Assembly: GCA_022572905.1 (NCBI GenBank)
Contig: JACZUZ010000019.1
Coordinates: forward strand, 1 to 11,351
Direction of reading: 5' to 3'
DNA: 11,351 nucleotides
From: Candidatus Zixiibacteriota bacterium
GTDB taxonomy: Bacteria > Zixibacteria > MSB-5A5 > GN15 > JACZUZ01
Shown here: piece by piece, positions 5,764 to 11,351 of the stretch
Layout of the letters: every line of letters starts with the position of its first letter
How positions within the stretch are numbered: position 1 is the stretch's first letter
Made by a program: the position numbers and the translations under genes
The notes under the pieces: model-generated
What the model saw: only the letters and a program-made list of their open reading frames with translations
The model's database searches: none
What the model was told of the DNA's origin: nothing

Positions 5764-6816
5764 TCAGGAACCGACGCTCCGGGAAAGCTCAAGGTTATAG
5801 CCCGAATCGATTTGGGATCGCAGAACATCCGCGCGCGCGCGGACCATGGCCTCGGTCATTTCGAAATCCGGACCCATATTTTCGATCATGATAGAGCTTG
5901 TCGCCGCGGCGAAACAGGCGGCGGCCACTATGTTTTTGCCTTTTGTCTGTTCACCATTGCTATCATTGCCATTGCGCTCATTATCGATACGCTTGTCCGC
6001 CAGGTTCAGGTATTCGAAAGTAAAGCCAGCCATTGATGTATCACCGGCGCCAGTGGAATCGATCAGATTCACTTCGCAGGCGGGGATGTCTGCCATTCCC
6101 TTGATTTGGTCTTTGATCTGATCGGGGGGAATATCAACCAAAGTGGAACCATCGTAAACCACCGCTCCAAGCTCCGCGAGAGTCAAAAGCACAATCTTGC
6201 ATCCCCAGCTATGAATTTCGCGGGCGGCCCGGTGAGGATTTTCGCGACAATCAATACCGGTAAGAACTTTGCCTTCAAGTTCGTTTGGTTTTACAATATC
6301 AAAAAGACCCAGGATTTCCTCGATACCATCAGGTTTGTGATGTTCAATTCGGCCATTCTGGTCGGCGCTACGAAGCAAACCCTGCGGATCGCAGAAGAAT
6401 AACCCGTCGAAATTCTTCCTGATTTCGCACAGGAGATCAAAGCTGATCTCTCCCAATATTGGTCCTATCAGGATTGCCTGAGAGTCCCGATAGGTTTTTG
6501 GATCAAGCGCGCCGATATTTTCCGCCCGATCTATTAAATCCAGCGTTCGATTGCCGTAATCGTCGTAATAATCAAGCGAAAACCCGCCTGATTTTTCGCT
6601 GGGAATGATGAGAGTTTCGATTCCGCGTTTGTCCATTAGCTCTGTGAAGCTCTCGCGGAAATCCTCTCCCACCGCTCCAATCAATTTGGTCCTGGCTCCC
6701 AGCCGGTTAAGAGCCAAAACGGCGTTGGTTGAACAACCCGAAAGAACGCGTTGATCGGTTTTGATTTTGGGAGTTTGAATCAGATCAAATACGGGATTTC
6801 CGATAGCCGTTATCAT
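5764..6816 (-). CDS. PfkB-family carbohydrate/polyol kinase
   Basis: This is a 350-residue ribokinase-fold kinase that should phosphorylate a sugar, polyol or nucleoside using ATP. It starts with the family's first strand (MITAIGNPVFDL). PfkB signature 1 is near residues 26-57, SGCSTNAVLALNRLGA then GAVGEDF. The NxxE motif is N178-ELE181 within VKPNELEG. Signature 2, LIDSTGAGDTSMAGF, carries the anion-hole GAGD with catalytic base D259. A polar insert (about 274-294, Asn/Asp/Gly rich) precedes the last helices. ATG 6816 is chosen because the reading frame extends 31 codons further to TTG 6909, but that extension is not kinase-like and covers a repeat tract. The gene follows the CDP-alcohol phosphotransferase by 93 bases. 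That pairing makes a phosphorylated polyol for lipid head groups (for example inositol) a candidate product; substrate specificity cannot be read from the sequence. Confidence 0.87.
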   Translation of the reverse strand: MITAIGNPVFDLIQTPKIKTDQRVLSGCSTNAVLALNRLGARTKLIGAVGEDFRESFTELMDKRGIETLIIPSEKSGGFSLDYYDDYGNRTLDLIDRAENIGALDPKTYRDSQAILIGPILGEISFDLLCEIRKNFDGLFFCDPQGLLRSADQNGRIEHHKPDGIEEILGLFDIVKPNELEGKVLTGIDCRENPHRAAREIHSWGCKIVLLTLAELGAVVYDGSTLVDIPPDQIKDQIKGMADIPACEVNLIDSTGAGDTSMAGFTFEYLNLADKRIDNERNGNDSNGEQTKGKNIVAAACFAAATSSIMIENMGPDFEMTEAMVRARADVLRSQIDSGYNLELSRSVGS

Positions 6817-6849
6817 AGACTCGCATGTTAACTCATAAATAGAGATTTT

Positions 6850-6893
6850 GCCAAGGGGTAAAGGCCAAAAGGTAGAACGCCAAATGGTAAAAA
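6850..6893. repeat. Three tandem degenerate repeats (GCCAANNGGTANAA) before the PfkB kinase
   Basis: CCAANNGGTA occurs three times in direct orientation, at 6851, 6865 and 6880 (spacing 14 and 15), each preceded by G and followed by A-rich bases. The tract fills the 93-base gap between the CDP-alcohol phosphotransferase stop and the kinase start. It could be a protein-binding array or a slippage-derived repeat. Confidence 0.6.
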
Positions 6894-6909
6894 AATTGCA
6901 AGCGCTCAA

Positions 6910-7533
6910 TTAGCTTCGATTACCGAGAATTTTCCGGGCGTAGAGAAGTCTCTGCGCTGCTGTAATTAACGAAGTGAGCGCCACCAATATAAGAGCCAAC
7001 TCCAGCCAGCGCTGAGTCGGATAAAAACTTTCGAGCGAGGCGCCGACCATGATGACAATAAATTTCTCGAGTCGACCCATAATCCCCACCGCGCAGTTTT
7101 CCATTTTGCCAATAGACTCGGCCGCCGCCCGTGTATAGGACGCAATTAGCATCCCGAAAAGCGCCGCCAGCGCCCACCCGGCATGGACGCTTCCCGAAAG
7201 CGCAATCCCTGCCAGAATGAAAAATTCTCCGTAGCGGTCGGCGACATGATCAAACATTCCCCCGAATAATGTTCCCATATTACCCGCCCGCGCAGTTGAG
7301 CCATCGAGCATATCCGTGAAAGAGGTCAAGAGCATGAAAGCAACTCCCAAAAGCATTTCTGCTTTCCAGAAAAATATCCCGCTCATCAACGAAACCAGGA
7401 GTGAAAAAACAGTGATCACATTCGGAGTGAGACCCATTTTGACACAAATGCGACCAAGAAAAAGTGATCGTTCTTCATAGAACGCTCGCTTTTTTTGATT
7501 CAGAGACTGAGTTGTTTCTTGTTCAGTGGTCAT
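6910..7533 (-). CDS. CDP-alcohol phosphatidyltransferase (PIP/AIP-synthase-like)
   Basis: This 207-residue membrane enzyme transfers a phosphatidyl group from a CDP-lipid to an alcohol. The complete family motif DxxDGxxARx8Gx3Dx3D is present: D74, D77, G78, A81, R82, G91, D95 and D99. These residues bind two metal ions and CDP and include the catalytic Asp. Several hydrophobic segments follow and precede it (about 38-58, 60-72, 103-132, 152-165 and 176-192), as expected for the six-helix fold. The SYTRAAAESIG segment and CAVGIMGRLEKFIV resemble archaetidylinositol/phosphatidylinositol-phosphate synthases more than PgsA or PssA, as judged by eye. The ATG at 7531-7533 follows an A-rich leader with no Shine-Dalgarno. 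The PfkB kinase downstream may supply the phosphorylated acceptor. Confidence 0.88.
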   Translation of the reverse strand: MTTEQETTQSLNQKKRAFYEERSLFLGRICVKMGLTPNVITVFSLLVSLMSGIFFWKAEMLLGVAFMLLTSFTDMLDGSTARAGNMGTLFGGMFDHVADRYGEFFILAGIALSGSVHAGWALAALFGMLIASYTRAAAESIGKMENCAVGIMGRLEKFIVIMVGASLESFYPTQRWLELALILVALTSLITAAQRLLYARKILGNRS

Positions 7534-7617
7534 TTTTTTAATTTCTGAGTTTTGGGGCTTAATTCCGAGCGCTCAGAAGCAAGTTACTAAAAAAACCTGC
7601 GCAGAGATAGGCCGGGG

Positions 7618-7683
7618 GTCAGTTGGTCAGAGGGCAATAGTTATTCGAAGTTACCCCTTTACTGCCCGCAAGAATCAACTGAC
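7618..7683. repeat. Large two-tier inverted repeat across the 3' end of the flippase gene
   Basis: Outer arms GTCAGTTG (7618-7625) and CAACTGAC (7676-7683) are perfect. Inside them GGGCA (7632-7636) pairs with TGCCC (7663-7667). The structure covers the last codons and stop (7659) of the flippase gene. No T tract follows directly, but a T7 run lies about 30 bases further downstream on the minus strand (plus A7 at 7589-7595). It may be a transcript-end structure. Confidence 0.4.
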
Positions 7684-9287
7684 TCTCGCTCCGAGCTCGA
7701 TTCGAAGTCTTTGAAATTTTCTTTAACTCCGGACGAGATTTCCCTCAGGCTATTGGGAAATAACACCTTACGGGCCTGGCTGACTATTTCCGAGAGAGCT
7801 CTGTCCCGAATAACAAGAAGGCCAAGAACGAACAAAACTAATATTCCCAGGGCGCCGCCAGCAATTACTGCCAATTGCAAAAATCGAGTCATCTCGCGAA
7901 ACTCTCCCAACCCGGGAGTAAAATATTGCGCCGCCAGAGCCAAAAATACCGCAACTGCCGCCAGCTTTCCAATTGACAAAAGTTCCCGCATAGGCGAGAG
8001 ACCATCTTTCTTTAGCCTCCATAATCCGGCGAAGAACAGAAACACAAAGTGAGCCAGATATGCCAGCGCTATACCCCGAGCGCCGAAGTCGGCCGCTAAC
8101 ATCCAGGCGGAAACCAGGAGGAGAACAATGGAAACAAACTCCAGGAAAACTCTTTCCTTGATTTTCCCTATCACCCAGAAGGTGTTACCAATGGCGTTGT
8201 TCGCGGCCACAAAGAGAAGCCCCGGCGCGAATATTTTCAACGTATCCGAAACCGAAGCGCTCATTTCCGGACTGAAGTCGCCATGTTCGTACAGAAAGAT
8301 CACCAGTTGATCCGCCCAGACATAGAAAATTATTCCAAACAAGGCGCCCAACAGAGATAATGCGCGCACTCCTTTCCACATGATTTCCGCAAGGCGAATT
8401 TTGTCGCGAGCTACTCCGGCCTGCGCCTGAAGCGGAAAAAGAACCAAACTCAGAGAAACCGCCAGCATGAGCGGAATTGACGCCAACCGAAACGCAAATG
8501 CGTAGATGGCGACTGTTCCGGCTATTCCCAGTGAAGCAATAACCTGTAGGAGAATTTCCGAGGAATGTCCCATGCCCCGTGCGGTGGCCATTCCGCCCAC
8601 TGATTTTCGAATCGATTTCCAAGAATCCCCCAGTCCGGTAAACGAGAACGGAAAAACTCCCATCGCGCGAACTTCAACAAGTTGCCACGCCAGGGCTAAC
8701 GCGGAACCAAGAGCTAAACCCTGAAAATACGCCACTAGATTATTGTTTGAGATTACCAAAGTAAGCGCTCCCAAAGCGAAAGCGCCCATCAGCGGACGAG
8801 AAAATGCCGCGCGCAGAAAAAGATGATTCGCGTTTTGAATTGATTGCAAAAACGAAATCGAAGCTATGAACGGAATAGATAAGGATGACCAACGCAGGAA
8901 GAGACTAAGCGACTCCAGACGATCAGAATTAAAACCAGGGGCGAGGGCGTACGCAAAAGAAGAAGAATAAATCCAAATAGAAACTGCAATGACCCCGGAA
9001 ATAAGAGCAACACACCAGAACAGAGGAGCCACTGCCCGATTTGCGGCGCTTGTGTCGCTGTCTTTCTGAATTCGCTGATAAAATGGAACTACTCCGACCA
9101 GTGAAACAGCTAAAACGAAATAGCCAATGATTATTGGAATAGGTAGCGCTATAAAAAAAGCGTCCAGCTCATACCCTGAGGAAAAATGAGCGGCAACTAA
9201 CACCGAGACCATAAATCCCAGTCCCATTGAGATAATATTGGCGACAAAGACCAAAATTGTGTTTCTCGCAACAGTTTGACTCTTCAT
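7659..9287 (-). CDS. MurJ/MVF-family lipid-linked precursor flippase (divergent)
   Basis: This is a 542-residue polytopic inner-membrane protein of the MurJ/MviN branch of the MOP flippase superfamily, with about 14 hydrophobic segments. The N-terminus aligns with MurJ: MGLGFMVSVLVAAHF then YELDAFFIALPIP, with D42 matching E. coli D39. FRLASIPLMLAVSLSLVLFP matches the DRLMEFPSGVLGVAL segment, so R267 matches R270. LYEHGDFSPE and the long IFAPGLLFVAANNAIGNTFW segment also fit. By hand alignment the arginines equal to E. coli R18, R24 and R52 are replaced by M21, V27 and G55, so it may flip a lipid-linked precursor other than lipid II. The last 30 residues are hydrophilic and probably cytoplasmic. 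ATG 9287 overlaps the capA stop as ATGA, which indicates translational coupling. A Wzx-type flippase is the alternative, but the sequence is closer to MVF. Confidence 0.85.
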   Translation of the reverse strand: MKSQTVARNTILVFVANIISMGLGFMVSVLVAAHFSSGYELDAFFIALPIPIIIGYFVLAVSLVGVVPFYQRIQKDSDTSAANRAVAPLFWCVALISGVIAVSIWIYSSSFAYALAPGFNSDRLESLSLFLRWSSLSIPFIASISFLQSIQNANHLFLRAAFSRPLMGAFALGALTLVISNNNLVAYFQGLALGSALALAWQLVEVRAMGVFPFSFTGLGDSWKSIRKSVGGMATARGMGHSSEILLQVIASLGIAGTVAIYAFAFRLASIPLMLAVSLSLVLFPLQAQAGVARDKIRLAEIMWKGVRALSLLGALFGIIFYVWADQLVIFLYEHGDFSPEMSASVSDTLKIFAPGLLFVAANNAIGNTFWVIGKIKERVFLEFVSIVLLLVSAWMLAADFGARGIALAYLAHFVFLFFAGLWRLKKDGLSPMRELLSIGKLAAVAVFLALAAQYFTPGLGEFREMTRFLQLAVIAGGALGILVLFVLGLLVIRDRALSEIVSQARKVLFPNSLREISSGVKENFKDFESSSERESVDSCGQ

Positions 9288-10423
9288 GTGTTTATCATAA
9301 CTCGTTGTTTAAGTCTTAATTTACTACGGATTAATCCCGTGTAACATTTCAAAACAAAAGGTGATATGAGCCACTTGAGAAACCACCAGAGATGTTTCAC
9401 CCCATATTTTTTTATTCTCAAAAGAAATGCGCGTCCATTACTAGTCAAATATTCATGGGCAATATGCTCAAACCACATTGAATTGTTTACTTGATTATTT
9501 TCAATCATAGCGCCAATTTTAGAAATGAAATCAAGCAGTCTACAACCCTCTTCGTCATTACATTTTTCTGGAAAAAAATCATTGTCAATGTGAATAGGAA
9601 TAAGAGAATAAGATTGCAGACCTTTTTTGCCAATAATTAATTTCACAATTATTGATTTGCTGTTTCTCGTTCTGTTTTTGAGCGGCTCATGATTGAAACC
9701 GGGAGGAAATTGAAAATTTCCTAATGAATATACTATCAATCCGTTGTTGTATCTTTCTATTCCTTGAACGGTGTGAGAATGGTGTCCAAGAATAATTGTC
9801 GCTCCATTATCAATTAAAGTACGCGCCAATTTTGTTTGATCCGGAGAGGGCAAGAAAATATTCTCTATACCCCAATGAAGAGAGATGACTACGAAATCAC
9901 AGGAGCGTCTTAGTTTGCGGATATCTTCAATAATGGCGGCTTGATTAATTTTATTGATCTGTATTCCTCGTTCATTATTCACATAGCCATAATTATCATA
10001 TCCCGCAAATCCAATACTGATACCATTTCGTTGAAGAATTATCGAGGTTTCATGCGAACGATTACACTTCACCCCGATGTGATTAAGTTTGTTTTCGTTT
10101 AATGTTTTAATTGTTTCTCGCAGTCCTTGATCGTGGGCGTCAAGAATATGGTTATTGGCGATATTGAGAACATCAAAATCCGCATCCTTGAGATATTTTA
10201 CGTTTGAAGCGGAACTAACAAGCGCCACAGCTTTTTCGGACCTATATGAGCTGTCCGACAATGCTGTTTCCAGATTGCCGAACAAAATATCCTTCTTCTT
10301 GAGAATTGGAATAATTTTCTTGAAGGGATGAGAGCTCTTGTTTGATATTAATGAGATATCGCCCACCGCGAGAATTGTTATTGTATCTTTTCCCTTAGCC
10401 GTCTCCATAGATATCCATTTCAT
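9284..10423 (-). CDS. CapA-like (PGA_cap) metallophosphoesterase
   Basis: This 379-residue protein belongs to the CapA/PgsA poly-gamma-glutamate capsule family, with a calcineurin-type phosphoesterase fold. Metal-site motifs occur in order: AVGDIS (D22), FGNLETAL (49-55), NIANNHILDAHDQGL (N90, H92), VISLHWG (H183), LGHHSHTVQGIE (213-223) and VYSLGNFQF. The domain ends near residue 270. A polar region follows, and the C-terminus has an aromatic stretch, KHLWWFLKWLISPFVL, that may touch the membrane. There is no N-terminal signal peptide, so it looks cytoplasmic or peripheral, unlike membrane-anchored CapA proteins. ATG 10423 and ATG 10408 are both possible starts; neither has a strong ribosome binding site. 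The gene is clearly more AT-rich than its neighbours, which suggests acquisition. Its end overlaps the flippase start by 4 bases, placing both in one polymer-related unit. Confidence 0.85.
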   Translation of the reverse strand: MKWISMETAKGKDTITILAVGDISLISNKSSHPFKKIIPILKKKDILFGNLETALSDSSYRSEKAVALVSSASNVKYLKDADFDVLNIANNHILDAHDQGLRETIKTLNENKLNHIGVKCNRSHETSIILQRNGISIGFAGYDNYGYVNNERGIQINKINQAAIIEDIRKLRRSCDFVVISLHWGIENIFLPSPDQTKLARTLIDNGATIILGHHSHTVQGIERYNNGLIVYSLGNFQFPPGFNHEPLKNRTRNSKSIIVKLIIGKKGLQSYSLIPIHIDNDFFPEKCNDEEGCRLLDFISKIGAMIENNQVNNSMWFEHIAHEYLTSNGRAFLLRIKKYGVKHLWWFLKWLISPFVLKCYTGLIRSKLRLKQRVMINT

Positions 10424-10437
10424 ACCTGATCGTCCGC

Positions 10438-10554
10438 TTACTTTTCAAGAGATGAGATGATCCATTTGAATTTGCCCGAAGCGGTACGGAGGATACCGTC
10501 TACTCGTGAAGGAATCGTAGTCGCTTCACCAGATAGCTTAAAAACGCTTGTCAC
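10438..10554 (-). pseudogene. Second C-terminal fragment of an adenylate-forming (CapK-like) protein
   Basis: This frame opens at a GTG (10554-10552) overlapping the preceding TGA as GTGA and runs 38 codons to TAA 10440-10438. Its end reads DGILRTASGKFKWIISSLEK. That aligns without gaps over 20 residues with the end of the preceding protein, ESLPRASSGKTGFIVQKLKV: both contain the R-x-S/A-SGK catalytic-lysine (A10) motif and both stop exactly 10 residues after the lysine. I read it as the 3' remnant of a second gene of the same family, left when the rest was lost. A translated, coupled 38-residue peptide is possible but less likely. The AT-rich capA starts 14 bases further on, so this may mark a recombination boundary. 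Confidence 0.6.
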
Positions 10555-11351
10555 ACTTTCAATTTTTGTACAATAAACCCTGTCTTGCCTGAGCTAGCGC
10601 GGGGAAGTGACTCTACATATCGCAACATCAGCTGCATGTCTTCACCGAGCGCTTCGCTCACTCCAGATAGAATTTTTCTCTCATCTCTCTCAGAGTACTC
10701 AGATTTACGAACTATTTCCATAAGAATCTTTCCGCGTTCATTTTGGATAAAACGTATTTGTTTGATCGCATCAAATGCGTTAATGTGTAAGCTCATTGAA
10801 CACATCGAAATTTTTCGCCCCGAATTTGTGATTGCAAATTCCTGCACTCGGCCCTCGACTCGCGCCAGAGTTCGCATGAAAGTATTTCCAATTCTTCGGG
10901 GAGCTTCCGACGCCCAGACTCCGATATCACCGGTTCTGTAATTTACAAATTGTGTGGCGATATTGTTGAATCCGGTTGCGATTATTTCGCCGGGGACTCC
11001 GGCTTCAGTGACAATCGTTCCGCTCTCTCCGCGCAGGTACACATATCCATAGCTGGGGAGAATGTGAAGCTCATCGGAATCGCCGTTTTCAAAAGCCAGA
11101 GCGGCTTTCTCGGCATGTCCGTACCAACTGTAGACGGGAGCGTCGAATGCGGATGAAATTCGTTTCCTCTGCCATTTTGGGAGAGTCTCTGAGCCTAAAA
11201 GCAAGGCTTTGAGATTTTACGGTGGTTTGGCTCCGCTGTCTTCTATGTATGCCGCCAAGAGATTGGCCGACGACGGATAGGCTTGAATAAAGTCCGGATT
11301 GAATTTCTGAAGTTTGTAAAAAATTCTCTCGAGAGTATCACCCTGCAGATG
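10551..11351 (-). pseudogene. CapK/PaaK-like adenylate-forming enzyme with in-frame stop (5' end beyond window)
   Basis: This family (phenylacetate-CoA ligase-like, CapK, coenzyme F390 synthetase-like) activates an acid as an acyl-adenylate, and members are common in capsule and exopolysaccharide loci. From the right edge the frame reads into FNPDFIQAYPSSANLLAAYI, a typical family segment, then hits TAA at 11219-11217. The same frame continues with NLKALLLGSETLPKWQRK. Later motifs are intact: WYGHAEKAAL (A5), FVNYRTGDIG (A7), ARVEGRVQEF (A8) and LPRASSGK (A10 lysine). Only one codon breaks the protein, so this is a recent nonsense mutation or a sequence error, not a decayed gene. Restart at TTG 11204 would give 217 residues lacking the N-terminal half, with no good ribosome binding site. 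The protein end at 10551 is a normal family length past A10. Confidence 0.75.

Noticed and set aside
5828..5843. Perfect 16-base palindrome TCCGCGCGCGCGCGGA, a possible Z-DNA or regulatory site
   Set aside because: It lies inside the kinase coding region and simply encodes the alternating Arg-Ala run VRARAD near the C-terminus, so codon use explains it.
33..6434. Identical 14-mer GATTTCGCACAGGA at 33-46 and 6421-6434, a possible dispersed repeat
   Set aside because: Both copies lie in coding sequence of unrelated genes, with no extension of similarity on either side; treated as chance.
6817..6909. Upstream extension of the kinase to TTG 6909 (31 extra residues)
   Set aside because: The extension is encoded by the repeat tract, is not kinase-like, and starts right after the previous stop. 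The family's first strand begins at ATG 6816.
7567..7574. GAGCGCTC palindrome in the gap after the flippase gene
   Set aside because: An 8-base palindrome alone is expected by chance in a window of this size and has no second copy suitably placed.
8185..8622. 145-codon minus-strand frame overlapping the flippase gene
   Set aside because: It is entirely inside the flippase gene in another frame, low-complexity Gly/Ser/Arg, with no hydrophobic or domain pattern.

Overview
This is a compact bacterial stretch of roughly half GC in which every supported gene reads on the minus strand. The protein families present (RsmB, a radical-SAM/DUF2344 fusion, a PATAN/DUF4388 protein, an MVF-family flippase, a CDP-alcohol phosphotransferase and a CapA-like phosphoesterase) are bacterial, probably from a Gram-negative or candidate-phylum lineage. 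I cannot assign a phylum from the sequence alone.

Layout in the direction of transcription (right to left). (1) 11351-9284 is an envelope or exopolysaccharide-type block. It holds a CapK/PaaK-like adenylate-forming gene broken by an in-frame TAA, then a short second copy of that family's C-terminus in another frame, then an AT-rich CapA-like phosphoesterase gene. (2) 9287-5764 holds a MurJ/MVF-family flippase that overlaps capA by 4 bases and lacks most of the cavity arginines of E. coli MurJ. It is followed by a CDP-alcohol phosphatidyltransferase with an intact catalytic motif and a PfkB-family sugar or polyol kinase. The last two could make and attach a phospholipid head group. (3) 5578-3580 is a three-gene unit: a PATAN/DUF4388 protein, an unrecognised helical protein translationally coupled to it, and a small TPR-like protein. 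(4) 3397-3050 is a lone 61-residue zinc-ribbon protein with a strong ribosome binding site, a palindrome just upstream, a structured 3' region and a good Rho-independent terminator. (5) 2919-1 holds a TIGR03960-like radical SAM/DUF2344 fusion that has lost its Fe-S cysteines, followed 29 bases later by the start of rsmB, which runs off the left edge.

No gene-free stretch exceeds 300 bases. The longest (about 2920-3211, 3398-3579 and 5579-5763) are described through the hairpins and repeats found in them. I see no tRNA, rRNA, CRISPR array, insertion sequence or origin. The most notable observations are the degenerate radical SAM protein with a Gly-Pro repeat near the place where the cluster motif should be, the nonsense-interrupted adenylating enzyme followed by a second copy of its C-terminus, the arginine-poor MurJ homologue, and the uncharacterised genes coupled to the PATAN protein.
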